A DNA stretch of 49,715 bases from Pseudomonadota bacterium (GCA_018823175.1 JAHJIY010000068.1:1-49715); one strand, 5' to 3'; shown: positions 8,370 through 18,031, counted from the stretch's first letter. The notes: generated from the letters alone by a model not told the origin. Translations and numbers: made by a program.

Positions 8370-10865
8370 TCAAGCCATATGCGCAGAATTTGATTTAATC
8401 CAGGCCTGAATGGCATCAGGGGCCAAAGCTTTTGAAAACAAAAATCCCTGGCCATAGTTACAGTCCAGACCACGGATCGTCAAGAGCTGATGATTCAGTT
8501 CAACCCCTTCGGCAATCACTTCCAAATTAAGATTCTGGGCCAGAGCGATAATCGTCTTGATGATCTCCTGATTATCGTTAGTAGCAGAAAGATTGGCGAT
8601 GAACGACTGATCAATCTTGAGGGCGGTGACCGGGAAATTATGCAGGTAGCTCAGAGAGGAATAGCCGGTACCGAAATCATCAATATGAATGTGCACCCCC
8701 ATTTTTTTTAGTTCGGTCAAAGCTTCCAGAACAATTTCCGTGTGTTCAAGAATCAGACTTTCCGTGATCTCAAGCGCCAGGCTTTCCGGGGGCAGACCTT
8801 CCTCCTGGAGGCAGGAGGCAACGCTCTCGACAAAGCCGGGCCAAATCAACAGCTTACTTGATATATTGACGCTCATCATGAGCGGCGAATCCATCCGATA
8901 CATATCCTGCCAGATCCTCAACTGGCGGCAGGCCTCCTTAATAATCCATTTACTCAAAGGAATGATGACGCCGGTTTCCTCGGCCAGGGGGATGAAATCG
9001 TTTGGGTAAATGAGGCCACGACTTTGGTGGTTCCACCGGACCAGGGCCTCAAAGCCGTTAAGAAGATGAGTTTTCAGATTAATGATAGGCTGATAGTGCA
9101 AAACAAAACCGTCATGATGCTCCATGGCGCTGCGCAACTCACCTTCAAGCTGGTTTCGTTCAATAATATTCGAATGCATGGTCGCATCAAAAAACTCATG
9201 CCGGGCTCCGCCTTTGGATTTTGCCTCATACATGGCAACATCCGCGTCACGAAGGACCTCATCCGGGCGTTCATACCGTTCTGATTTCAAGGCAACACCG
9301 ATGCTCGATGAGGTAAAAAATTCCTGCCCATGATAATGAAACGGCATCTTGAGTGATTCCTCAATACGCCGGATAATATCTACGGTATCAGCCCGATCAA
9401 CGATATCTTCAAGCAGGATGGCAAATTCATCACCGCCGATCCGAGCCACCGTGTCACCAGGCCTTAAGCAGGATTTTAGTCGCCGGCCAACTTCGATCAG
9501 GAGCAGATCACCAACGCCGTGCCCCATACTATCGTTGATCACCTTGAACCGATCGAGGTCGGCGAAGAGAACGGCATAGAAAAAAGCGTTATTGCGCTGG
9601 GCTCTTTCAATGACGTGCGCCAGGCGATCCAGAAAAAGAGCCCGGTTGGGCAGCTCAGTGAGGGCATCATGAAAAGCGTCATGGGCCAATTGCTCCTCAG
9701 CGGACTTTCGGGCCGTAATGTCGGTCTGAGATCCGGCCAGACGATAGGCCGTGCCTTTCTCATCCCGAACAGCCAGGCCGCGAACCAGCACCCACATGAT
9801 GGAGTTATCCTTGTGGCGGATCCGGTATTCACATTCAAACTGCGGTGTTTTACCATCGATATGGGCCTCGAACTTGGCTTCGACCTGCTCCCGGTCCTTA
9901 TCATAAATCAGCCCGTACCACTCAGCCAGAGAACAACCTATCTCGTCATCATTATAGCCCAGCATGGATTTCCAGCGGTCAGAATAGTAAATCGTATTAC
10001 TCCGAATATCCAGGTCCCATAGCCCGTCATTGGCCCCGCGCGCGGCCAGGGCGTATCGTTCCTCGCTTTCTTTCAGCGCATCTTCCACCTGTTTCCGATC
10101 AAAGATCTCCTGGACCAGCAACTCGTAATTTTTCTGCAGAGAAAGGCTCATGGCATTAAAGTTTGTGGCAAGTTCACCAAACTCGGTCTTATCGTCAGTG
10201 CGGAGGGTACTACTAAGATCGCCTTTGGTAATGGCCCGGGTCGCAGTCACCAGTTGTTCAATAGGACCGGTGACGGCCCGGATCAGATATATCGCAACCA
10301 TCGCGCCTAAAATAAACGTAAGGCCCACGGTCAAATATAAAACAAAACGGGCCTGGTTGATCTTGCTTCTGGCCAATTCAGTTGAACTTTTAAGTTTTCG
10401 TGTAGCGTTAAAGGACATGGCACCGGTCTTGGCAAGGAGAACATTGCCAAGCTCTGCGGCCTCCAGTTGCAGCTTTTCGATCCGCTGTCTGTTCGCCGAG
10501 GCGGTTATATAATAACTGAGCGACTCCTGGTAGGCAGCAATGAGCCCCACAACCTCCTGAAGGTCTTGAGTAACTGCGGGTTCATGATGACACCCGTTAC
10601 ATTCATTGGCAGTAGCTTCCAGCTTACTGACATTGTCCGCTATAGTGTCTACCTTGTTGGATAGCAAAGTGTGAACGGTGTAGAGATCAGACTGAACCGT
10701 CTGAATCGAAATGATCAGGTGCTGCCTGAGGTCCTCAATCTGGTGAAGGGTAACAAGCCTGCTCAGTGTATTAGTGGTATTAGTAATAATATATGTTGCC
10801 AGCGTTGCGCCAGTAACAAAGAAAACAAAAAGGATGAGTAGCGCCGTTACTATCTTACGTTTCAT
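8370..10865 (-). CDS. Membrane GGDEF-EAL protein with periplasmic CxxCH motif
   Basis: An 831-residue c-di-GMP signalling protein. TM1 is residues 7-27 and TM2 about 175-195. The periplasmic part between them contains CNGCH (89-93), a c-type heme attachment motif. Then come HAMP (about 195-250), PAS/PAC (265-390), GGDEF (395-560) and EAL (570-825). The cyclase motif GGDEF (477-481) is intact with an RxxD inhibitory site (468-471). The EAL domain keeps E606-A-L, the NxxS, ITES, DDFGTGYSS, KID and AEGVE motifs. Both activities are therefore possible. The binding-protein gene upstream ends 33 bases before it, so they are probably one operon. Confidence 0.93.
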   Translation of the reverse strand: MKRKIVTALLILFVFFVTGATLATYIITNTTNTLSRLVTLHQIEDLRQHLIISIQTVQSDLYTVHTLLSNKVDTIADNVSKLEATANECNGCHHEPAVTQDLQEVVGLIAAYQESLSYYITASANRQRIEKLQLEAAELGNVLLAKTGAMSFNATRKLKSSTELARSKINQARFVLYLTVGLTFILGAMVAIYLIRAVTGPIEQLVTATRAITKGDLSSTLRTDDKTEFGELATNFNAMSLSLQKNYELLVQEIFDRKQVEDALKESEERYALAARGANDGLWDLDIRSNTIYYSDRWKSMLGYNDDEIGCSLAEWYGLIYDKDREQVEAKFEAHIDGKTPQFECEYRIRHKDNSIMWVLVRGLAVRDEKGTAYRLAGSQTDITARKSAEEQLAHDAFHDALTELPNRALFLDRLAHVIERAQRNNAFFYAVLFADLDRFKVINDSMGHGVGDLLLIEVGRRLKSCLRPGDTVARIGGDEFAILLEDIVDRADTVDIIRRIEESLKMPFHYHGQEFFTSSSIGVALKSERYERPDEVLRDADVAMYEAKSKGGARHEFFDATMHSNIIERNQLEGELRSAMEHHDGFVLHYQPIINLKTHLLNGFEALVRWNHQSRGLIYPNDFIPLAEETGVIIPLSKWIIKEACRQLRIWQDMYRMDSPLMMSVNISSKLLIWPGFVESVASCLQEEGLPPESLALEITESLILEHTEIVLEALTELKKMGVHIHIDDFGTGYSSLSYLHNFPVTALKIDQSFIANLSATNDNQEIIKTIIALAQNLNLEVIAEGVELNHQLLTIRGLDCNYGQGFLFSKALAPDAIQAWIKSNSAHMA

Positions 10866-10898
10866 GCAGGGAATCGCCTGTCCTAAAAATGGTTAAAA

Positions 10899-11810
10899 CT
10901 ATTCATTCAGGTAAGTATATTTTTTAATGTCAATCCCTGCCTTATCAACCATATCAAAAACAGGCTGGTAATCCACAGTTGTCGTATCGATAAACCTGAG
11001 CGCCCCGAATTTAGCGAGGACTTCTTGCCCGGCGTGATCTGATTCCAGATCAAGAAGGGCCTTCTTTAGTTTTTTCTGCATTTCAGGATCGAGAGTTTTG
11101 CGAACACATAAACCATTTGAAGGCACGGAGGGAGAACGGGCAGTGATGGCGATTTCTTCTTCAATCCTGGGATTATCTTTTTTAACCCGGTCGTATATAC
11201 TGTGTTTTGCAGCGCCGACGTCGGCTTTGCGGTCCAGGACGGCGATAATCGCGGCATCATGGCTACCGGTAAAGAATGACTCACTGAAAAAATTACTGCT
11301 GTCAGTGATACCGTTTTCACGAAGGAATGCTAATGGAAATATATATCCGGCCGTCGTCGCTTTTTCCACAAAGGCCATACGTTTTCCACGCATATCATTT
11401 ACTGATTTTATCCCGCTGTCTTTCCGGACAAACAGATACCCGTGATAAGTGGAAGTCCCATCGAGGTTTACCGGCCTGGCCAGAGGAACGACCTCTAGTT
11501 TCTGAATGGCCATTGCACCGGTGAAGGAACCGAAAAAAGCCCCGTCCATTTTTTCGGACGTGAAACTGTCAATAATATTCCCGTATCGGCTCAGGATCGT
11601 AAACTCTACTGGAATACCGGTTTTTTCCGACAGATATTCGCCAAGAAGCGTAAACCGCTGCTTCTGCTTGAAAATATTCATCTCAGGAATGAGACCAATG
11701 AGGAGTTTTTGTTGAGCGGACTGAGCAAAAACAGGCTGGACAAGGAAGATGTTAACCACAAAGAGTAAGGCAAACATACTATATTTTCTGATAGAGTTTT
11801 GATTGGACAT
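10899..11810 (-). CDS. PhnD-like periplasmic substrate-binding protein
   Basis: A 303-residue protein with a signal peptide (hydrophobic stretch MFALLFVVNIFLVQPVFAQ, cleavage near residue 29-30). The mature protein looks like the phosphate/phosphite/phosphonate-binding (PhnD) family: LIGLIPEMNIFKQKQRF, LSRYGNIIDSF, DGAFFGSF, SGIKSVNDMRGKRMAFV and VGAAKHSIYDRV. There is no ABC permease or ATPase gene beside it. Instead it is followed, 33 bases on, by the GGDEF-EAL sensor gene, so it may deliver a ligand signal rather than feed a transporter. AAGGAGG-type site upstream of ATG 11810. Confidence 0.85.
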   Translation of the reverse strand: MSNQNSIRKYSMFALLFVVNIFLVQPVFAQSAQQKLLIGLIPEMNIFKQKQRFTLLGEYLSEKTGIPVEFTILSRYGNIIDSFTSEKMDGAFFGSFTGAMAIQKLEVVPLARPVNLDGTSTYHGYLFVRKDSGIKSVNDMRGKRMAFVEKATTAGYIFPLAFLRENGITDSSNFFSESFFTGSHDAAIIAVLDRKADVGAAKHSIYDRVKKDNPRIEEEIAITARSPSVPSNGLCVRKTLDPEMQKKLKKALLDLESDHAGQEVLAKFGALRFIDTTTVDYQPVFDMVDKAGIDIKKYTYLNE

Positions 11811-12051
11811 TGCACCCTCCTTACAAGGTGGAAGAATTAGAAAGCCGTTTTACACGACCCCCAAAAAATGCCGAGCAACCTATCATTTAAATGTAATATG
11901 TTTATTAATATTAGTTAGTTATAACAGACCTACCTCCAATGTCAAGTCCGGGAAAAATGATTGCCCTTGATGAAAGTGCCGGTCAAATCATCATCCCGAC
12001 GTCACCCCCCATCGACAAATCCCGGTCAGATTCCAGCGAAGGATACGATAA
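11811..12051. other. Intergenic region upstream of the PhnD-like gene
   Basis: This gap holds the promoter region of the PhnD-GGDEF/EAL pair and the 3' end of the clc transcript. It is AT-rich near 11880-11940. I see no gene, no clear terminator hairpin and no repeat. Confidence 0.4.
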
Positions 12052-13821
12052 TCAGATAATCCGGACCTCCGCCCTTTTCTCGCTGATCCCTCTTTTGAGA
12101 AGCTCGTGATTGTAAGTGGCAATAACATCGCGCCTCTTCAACATTCCAATTACCCAGCGATTATCCGCCGCCTCTACTACCGGAATCTCCTCAATCCCTT
12201 TCTCGTCAAAAAGAGTCATTGCCGTGTAGAGATTATCATCCGGAGTCAACACCACGACCTTCCGGGCACATATCTCACCAACCCGGGCATTAAGCCGCAA
12301 TTCTTCGTCATGCAGAATATTTTTTACGTCCTGTAACGATACCACCCCGACCATTCGGCCTGAGTCATCGATCACCGGGAAATAAAAACTGTCCTTGGCC
12401 ATGCTGAAAATCTGCAACAGATGATTTATGTTGGCCCGCTCGCTGATAAAGTCGACATCCTCGGTAATGACCTTGCCGACCTTGACCGATTTCATGATCG
12501 CGGTTTCACGCCCCTCGTGCACATCAATCCCTTCCCGCGAAAAATCAACGGTATCGATGGAATCAGGGTTAAGGCGACTGGCGACCACCGTCCCGATAAT
12601 ACTGGCCAGCATAATCGGAATGATGATCAGATAATTGCCGGTCATCTCAAAAAGAAGAAAGATCGCGGTCAATGGCGCATGGGTGGCGGCAGCCAGAAAA
12701 GCCCCAATGCCGACTGCGGCATAAGCCCCCGGATTGGCGGTGTAATCCGGCAGCAGATTATGAACAATCCCGCCGAAACTGCCGCCGATCACGGCACCGA
12801 TAAACAGGGAGGGGGCAAAAACACCGCCGGCCCCACCAGCGCCAAGAGTGATTGAGGTAGCAATGATCTTCATGAAAATAAGCAATAACATTACGGTCAT
12901 TACCCCATTTCCATCCAGAACGGTTTCGATGTAATCGTAGCCATCCCCCATGATTTGCGGAAAAAATACGGCAATAGTCCCGACCAGCACAGCCCCGACC
13001 ACAGGCTTAAGCTGGGGATGGATAGGCAGGGCGGCAAATTTGTCACGCACCGCATAGAAAAACCGGATATAGATTACGGCAATAATCCCGACCATAACCC
13101 CCATCAAGATATAGAGAGGAACCTCGACCAGGGGATTGACCAAATGATAGGGCGGAATAGGAAAGGCGGGCGAGGCACCATAATAGGCCCGGGAAACCAC
13201 GGTAGCCAGGGCCGATGAAATAACCAGCGCCGCAAACGACCCCATTTCATAAGTACCGAGCAAGACGATTTCCGCCGCAAAAAAGACCCCGGCGATGGGG
13301 GCGTTGAACATGGCCGCCACCCCGCCGGCACAACCGGCAGCGATATAAATCTTCATCCGGCTCCCGGAAACCCTGGTTATCTGCCCGACCTGAGAGCCCA
13401 GAGCGCCGCCCACCTGGGCAATCGGTCCCTCAACCCCGGCCGAACCGCCGGTACCAATGGTAAGAGAACAGGACAAAATTTTCAAAATAATCATCCGCAG
13501 CTTGACATAACCGCCTTCCAGATTGACCTTCCGCAAAAACTTCGGGAACCCGTAACCGTTTATCTCGCCGGGAAAAAGTAAGGAAAGAGGAATCAACAAC
13601 AACATGCCGGTGACCAGGATCAACGGCAACAAAAAGGCATGCCAGCCCCCCTGATTGATCGCCAGCAGCTCATAACCACGGACAAAGATATGCTCATGAA
13701 CAAAATCGGTAACCGTCCGGAAAACAATATTCGCGCAACCGGCGGCCAATCCAATGGCCGCAGCGGTTACCACCATCTTTGAATTTTCGCCGGGCAGAAT
13801 TTTTTTTATCCGCCTTTTCAT
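12052..13821 (-). CDS. clcA: CLC-family chloride channel/transporter with CBS pair
   Basis: A 589-residue protein: a CLC membrane domain (about residues 15-425) followed by two CBS domains (about 445-580). Pore motifs are GYGFP (89-93), GTGGSAGVEGP (123-132, with gating Glu131) and GAGGAGGVFAPSLFIGA near residue 330. At the position of the E. coli inner proton glutamate (E203) the sequence is AAEIVL, with Ile185 after Glu184, as in channel-type CLCs. CBS pairs commonly sense adenine nucleotides. The gene overlaps the upstream dNTPase gene by 4 bases, so the two are translationally coupled. Confidence 0.9.
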   Translation of the reverse strand: MKRRIKKILPGENSKMVVTAAAIGLAAGCANIVFRTVTDFVHEHIFVRGYELLAINQGGWHAFLLPLILVTGMLLLIPLSLLFPGEINGYGFPKFLRKVNLEGGYVKLRMIILKILSCSLTIGTGGSAGVEGPIAQVGGALGSQVGQITRVSGSRMKIYIAAGCAGGVAAMFNAPIAGVFFAAEIVLLGTYEMGSFAALVISSALATVVSRAYYGASPAFPIPPYHLVNPLVEVPLYILMGVMVGIIAVIYIRFFYAVRDKFAALPIHPQLKPVVGAVLVGTIAVFFPQIMGDGYDYIETVLDGNGVMTVMLLLIFMKIIATSITLGAGGAGGVFAPSLFIGAVIGGSFGGIVHNLLPDYTANPGAYAAVGIGAFLAAATHAPLTAIFLLFEMTGNYLIIIPIMLASIIGTVVASRLNPDSIDTVDFSREGIDVHEGRETAIMKSVKVGKVITEDVDFISERANINHLLQIFSMAKDSFYFPVIDDSGRMVGVVSLQDVKNILHDEELRLNARVGEICARKVVVLTPDDNLYTAMTLFDEKGIEEIPVVEAADNRWVIGMLKRRDVIATYNHELLKRGISEKRAEVRII

Positions 13822-14993
13822 AATCTTTCCGGCACCTCACAACCAATTAAGCGGGCCTGGCTCAGAAAATAATCGTCCGTCATGCCAGCCATAAAGTCCC
13901 GGACTTTAGCCGCAGCCGGGGTATTTTCCAGATAAAAAGCACTAAATCCATCAAAAAAATCAACAAGCTTGGCCGAACCATAATCTGCTTTCTCGATCTT
14001 CTCCAGATAGGTCTCAAACAAAACCTGGTAACATTTTTTAATCAAATCCAAACCCTGCTTTATCGCCGGATTACAGTATATGCGCTCATAATTAAAGGCT
14101 TTCAGCCTTTTCAGACCCTCAGAAATCTCCGGACTGAAAAAAACCATATCCCCCTTGATGCCGTTCTTAATCAAGTCTTCAACCAGGGTATAGACAATCT
14201 TGCCATTGCTATTGCCAAGAATTTTTTGACAATCGACCGGCAACTCTTGCCGCTTAATCAATTTCAATTCAATAGCATCTTCAATATCTCGACCGATATA
14301 GGCGATAGTATCGGAAAATCTGACCACACAACCTTCCAGGGTCATGGGAACCAACGCGGTGAAAGGATGGCGGGATTTCTCCGCCAGCTCCCGATCAAAA
14401 TCGGCGAAATTCTTGTCCCGACGCGGCCGCAAGGCGTGGCTGTGAATCTCCCCGTCATGACACATGATCCCATCGAGCGTCTGCAGGGTAAGGTTCCAAC
14501 CCCTTCCCTTTTTCTCGATCTGATCCAGAAACAAGACGCTCTGGATATTATGCTGAAAAGAAGGCAGTCCATGCTTAACACAAAGGGCGTTCAGTTCCTT
14601 CTCCCCATCATGACCGAAAGGCGGATGACCGATATCGTGTCCCAAGGCAATAGCCTCAATCAAATCCTCATTGAGCCCCAGAAAACGACCGATGGTCCGG
14701 CCAATCTTGGAAACCAGTTGCACATGCAGAACCCGGTGGGTTATGTGATCGTTTCTGACCATATAAAACACCTGGGTTTTATCGATATAACGGGTGTAGG
14801 CCCGAGAATGCATAATCCGATCAGCGTCCAGGGCAAAAGACTGGCGATGACCCGTCTCCTCCTCCGGCAACCGTTTGCGGCGCAAACCATCACAACTAAA
14901 GGCAGCCAGAGACGAAAGACGGTCCTTTTCCTTGGCATCAAGCTGATCCCTCATTTCCAATAATTGCGGATCTGCAGAATAATCAATGGACAT
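13818..14993 (-). CDS. dgt: dGTPase-like dNTP triphosphohydrolase (HD domain)
   Basis: A 391-residue HD-domain protein of the deoxyguanosinetriphosphate triphosphohydrolase family, which removes triphosphate from dNTPs. Metal-binding motifs are visible: HSRAYTRYIDKTQVF, THRVLHV (His), GHDIGHPPFGHDG (the HD pair) and, later, FSDTIAYIGRDIEDA. The frame is open to a TTG at 15023, but that has no ribosome site; ATG 14993 has GAGG about a dozen bases upstream and gives a family-like N terminus. It ends in a 4-base overlap with clcA. Confidence 0.87.
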   Translation of the reverse strand: MSIDYSADPQLLEMRDQLDAKEKDRLSSLAAFSCDGLRRKRLPEEETGHRQSFALDADRIMHSRAYTRYIDKTQVFYMVRNDHITHRVLHVQLVSKIGRTIGRFLGLNEDLIEAIALGHDIGHPPFGHDGEKELNALCVKHGLPSFQHNIQSVLFLDQIEKKGRGWNLTLQTLDGIMCHDGEIHSHALRPRRDKNFADFDRELAEKSRHPFTALVPMTLEGCVVRFSDTIAYIGRDIEDAIELKLIKRQELPVDCQKILGNSNGKIVYTLVEDLIKNGIKGDMVFFSPEISEGLKRLKAFNYERIYCNPAIKQGLDLIKKCYQVLFETYLEKIEKADYGSAKLVDFFDGFSAFYLENTPAAAKVRDFMAGMTDDYFLSQARLIGCEVPERL

Positions 14994-15309
14994 TAAAGCG
15001 AATAAACCCTCTTCATTTAGCAAAAAACGACAATATGTCGACAGGATAACCTATGTTTATGCCCCACTTTACCTATTTTTTCAAGTTGTCATTACAAACC
15101 GAGGAAAAGCGCCGGGCAATAATGACTTGACGCACTTCTCAAGCCAAACCGTAATTTTCACTTGATCAACTACCGCCTTTTTGTGATACCATAAGATATT
15201 GAAGTTTTCTGCCGCGACAAACAATACCAGACGACAAACCGCGGGGATGAAGCCCTTACGGAAATTACAGCTTTGCTTTCCACCTCTTCCATTTCAACGA
15301 GGATCAACC
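14994..15309. promoter_or_regulatory. Divergent promoter region with a 13-bp palindrome
   Basis: This is the gap between dgt (leftward) and the PEPCK-like gene (rightward). A perfect palindrome, CGACAATATGTCG, lies at 15028-15040, a possible operator or control site for dgt. On the plus strand TTGACG (15127-15132) and CGTAAT (15150-15155), 17 bases apart, could be a promoter. No gene is seen. Confidence 0.35.
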
Positions 15310-17025
15310 ATGGCAACCAAAGGTCTATACGAAGAGAATCTTGAACTCTCAAGCCCCATGCGATTAACCGCGCTCCTCCCCCTGCATCGGAATAACGAGG
15401 TCGTCGACAACAGTCAAGCTCTCTACGATATGACCCTTGAGATGAGCACTGTGGTTGCGCTGGACCGGGCGATGAAAAACCCGGAAGCTTTCGGCTTAAA
15501 GAAAGGCAGCAAACAGATAATCTGGAACCACCCCAATCCGGTTGGTCGTTCGGCCAAGGCCCGAAAATTCTGGCACGATGCCGATCCCGAGGAACAGAAA
15601 AAATTAAGCACCGTGGCCCGCGAAGCCGCCCTTAAGTTACAGGAAACCGGCTCAATTACCACCATGGCCTATGCCGGACTGGACCAGGAATTCTGTGTCG
15701 GTCTGAGGTTTATCGGCAATCGTCACTATCCGGTGTCCGCCCTGTCGCTGCTTTTAAATTTCCAGGGGTTCGTCGATCAAGCCCATAAAAATTTCTACGA
15801 ACAAAGCCGGTTAATCGACGAGCCGGACCTGTTGATGGTATATGATCCGGATTGGCACCACCCCGACTACGAGAGCGGGCTGGTCATTATTGACCGGGAA
15901 TCAAAAGCCATATTCGTTCTGGGGCTACCCTATTTCGGCGAGATAAAGAAAGGATTTCTCACCCTGATCTGGCACACCGCCATCCACGAAAGGGTGTCAG
16001 ATACCCAGATTCGGCGCTTTCTGCCTTTTCACGGATCGATCTGCGTCATCAATAGCAAGACGGTAATTATCATCGCCCTATCCGGTAGCGGCAAATCATC
16101 GTTGTCTCGAAACGCGGAAAGCATCGCCCATGACGATGCCTTTGTCGTTAGTATGATTACCGGCAAGGTAATCGTCCTGGAGCCGACCTTTTTCAATAAG
16201 ACAGATGGCGATCAGATCGGTGATGACACAACGGAACGGGGGCTAATTTTCTTTAATATGGGACTAGCCCAGATAAATGGCAAAACTGATATTATCCCAG
16301 GTGACCGGCTGGTGGCAAATGGCCGGGTAATCCAGGAAAGACCGCATAACTCGGTAAACAGCTATGACCGGGTCGACATCGTCAGCCTGGTTATGAAAGA
16401 CGATACCCTGCCCCCCATTTCACTGATCAATAACGCCGCCCTGTTTGTGGCGTTCGGCGCCTGCCTGATGACCAAGCGCTCTCTGGCCGAGGCGCTCAAA
16501 AGCATCGAGGAACAATTCGCCCTGGTAATTGAACCGTTTGCCCAACCATTCCGCTCGTGGCGGCTTAACACGGAATGTCGAATGTTTCAGCTTTTTTTGG
16601 AACTATTCAAACCAATCACCGTGATTATGAACACCGGTGATTTCATGGGCAAAAACATCTCCCTGGAACTAAGTCGTGACATCCTTCTGCCGAAGCTGAC
16701 TAAAAACGAATTGGAATTTGTGCCATGGCGCATAATCCCCGGCAAGATGGTTTCTCTGGTCAAAAAAGAAACTCTGGGTCATGAATACAACCGCAATTTT
16801 GTTCCCCAGACCCGGGACAACAAATATGTATCACGATTTGTCAACCGGATGCAGACCAGAATTGACTTCCTGACCGCGATCCGGGAAAATAACCTGATCC
16901 ATGCCGATTTCGTCGATCCGCTGGTTCAGGTACGGATCGCCCTGGACGAATTTCTGCAACGCGACCCGATCGGCGGCGATTTCTCATGGAACGAAGAGGA
17001 CCTCAAGCAGCTGCGAAGTTATTAA
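15310..17025 (+). CDS. Divergent ATP-type phosphoenolpyruvate carboxykinase homologue
   Basis: A 571-residue protein clearly related to ATP-dependent PEPCK. Matching segments in order: VGRSAKAR (78-85; canonical GRSPKDK with the substrate Arg), YFGEIKKG (208-215; canonical YAGEMKKG with both Lys), P-loop ALSGSGKSSLS (256-266) and IAHDDAF (272-278; canonical IGDDEHGW). Segments that do not match: the GIASMHC region has an insertion (HERVSDTQIRR) and reads PFHGSICV, the EGGCYAK motif is absent, and the NTR motif is replaced. It may have a different substrate or be regulatory. ATG 15310 follows GAGG (15299-15302). The gene ends 7 bases before the convergent acuI gene. Confidence 0.72.
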   Translation: MATKGLYEENLELSSPMRLTALLPLHRNNEVVDNSQALYDMTLEMSTVVALDRAMKNPEAFGLKKGSKQIIWNHPNPVGRSAKARKFWHDADPEEQKKLSTVAREAALKLQETGSITTMAYAGLDQEFCVGLRFIGNRHYPVSALSLLLNFQGFVDQAHKNFYEQSRLIDEPDLLMVYDPDWHHPDYESGLVIIDRESKAIFVLGLPYFGEIKKGFLTLIWHTAIHERVSDTQIRRFLPFHGSICVINSKTVIIIALSGSGKSSLSRNAESIAHDDAFVVSMITGKVIVLEPTFFNKTDGDQIGDDTTERGLIFFNMGLAQINGKTDIIPGDRLVANGRVIQERPHNSVNSYDRVDIVSLVMKDDTLPPISLINNAALFVAFGACLMTKRSLAEALKSIEEQFALVIEPFAQPFRSWRLNTECRMFQLFLELFKPITVIMNTGDFMGKNISLELSRDILLPKLTKNELEFVPWRIIPGKMVSLVKKETLGHEYNRNFVPQTRDNKYVSRFVNRMQTRIDFLTAIRENNLIHADFVDPLVQVRIALDEFLQRDPIGGDFSWNEEDLKQLRSY

Positions 17026-17032
17026 ACGGCAA

Positions 17033-18031
17033 TCAGCTCATATTAACCACGATCCGTCCCATGATGCCACCCTTGAGCATCCGGGCGAGATAAGTGTCAA
17101 GTTGGTCCATGGTTATCTCGGTGCCGAGATGTCCCAGGTTATCAATCTTCCATTCTGCGGCGAGAAGCGCCCAGATCTTTTCCCGCAAGGCCATTGGACA
17201 TTGGGCCGAGTCGATGCCAAAAAGCGAAACGCCCCGCAATATAAATGGATAAACATTGATCAAAAATTCCGGTTCGGCCACATTCCCGCAGCAGGTTACA
17301 GCCCCGCCATATCTGGTGGACCTGATGGCCGTAGCGAGCATCGCTCCACCCACCGTGTCGACCACTCCCGCCCAACGTCCTTTAAGGACCATCCGCCCGG
17401 AAGTATCAATTGCCTGCGCTCGGCCAATGACTTCAACGGCGCCAAGCTCACGTAAAAAATCATGGGCCGAATCCTTGCCGCTAACCGCGGTTACTGTGTA
17501 GCCAAGCTTTGCCAGAATCGCAACACTGAAACTGCCGACCCCGCCGGTCGCGCCGGTAACCAATATTTTACCCTGCTCCGGAGTAATCCCGTATTCCACC
17601 AGACGCCAGACTGAATGAGCCGCCGTAAAACCACCGGTGCCGTAAATCATGCTTTCCTGCAGACTCAACCCGGCCGGCAACTTCATAACCCAGGCCGCCG
17701 GCACTCTGATATATTGCCCGAACCCGCCCGGGGTGTTCATCCCCAGGTCATAGCAGGAGACGATTACCTGCTCGCCCGGCAAGAATTTGGCGCTATCGCT
17801 TTCCACCACCACCCCGGCAGCATCAATCCCCGGCGTATGCGGATAACGCCTGGTTACCCCCCGGTTGCCGCTGGCGGAAAGCGCATCCTTATAATTAAGG
17901 GAGGAATAACCTACCCTAACCAACACCTCGCCGGCCGGCAAATCTGATACTTTTCGCTCGGTTATGGTCCTGATAAATTGATCATCTTCATTTTTTTCAA
18001 CCAGCAAGGCCTTATAAACCGTATCATCCAT
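17033..18031 (-). CDS. acuI: Acryloyl-CoA reductase/quinone oxidoreductase (AcuI/YhdH family)
   Basis: A 332-residue NADPH-dependent medium-chain reductase. Diagnostic segments are YSSLNYKDALSASGNRG, YPHTPGIDAAGVV, YGTGGFTAAHSV and the nucleotide motif VTGATGGVGSFSVAIL. Zinc-binding cysteines of alcohol dehydrogenases are absent, as in AcuI/YhdH. Family members reduce acryloyl-CoA to propionyl-CoA (AcuI) or act on quinones; the precise substrate is not decided by the sequence. AAGGA precedes ATG 18031. It diverges from fba. Confidence 0.88.
   Translation of the reverse strand: MDDTVYKALLVEKNEDDQFIRTITERKVSDLPAGEVLVRVGYSSLNYKDALSASGNRGVTRRYPHTPGIDAAGVVVESDSAKFLPGEQVIVSCYDLGMNTPGGFGQYIRVPAAWVMKLPAGLSLQESMIYGTGGFTAAHSVWRLVEYGITPEQGKILVTGATGGVGSFSVAILAKLGYTVTAVSGKDSAHDFLRELGAVEVIGRAQAIDTSGRMVLKGRWAGVVDTVGGAMLATAIRSTRYGGAVTCCGNVAEPEFLINVYPFILRGVSLFGIDSAQCPMALREKIWALLAAEWKIDNLGHLGTEITMDQLDTYLARMLKGGIMGRIVVNMS

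Noticed and set aside
9519..10022. 167-residue open frame opposite the GGDEF-EAL gene
   Set aside because: Antisense to conserved PAS and GGDEF domains; no start site and no motif.
14226..14963. 245-residue open frame opposite dgt
   Set aside because: It is antisense to a gene with clear HD motifs, has no domain features, and has amino-acid content of a shadow frame.
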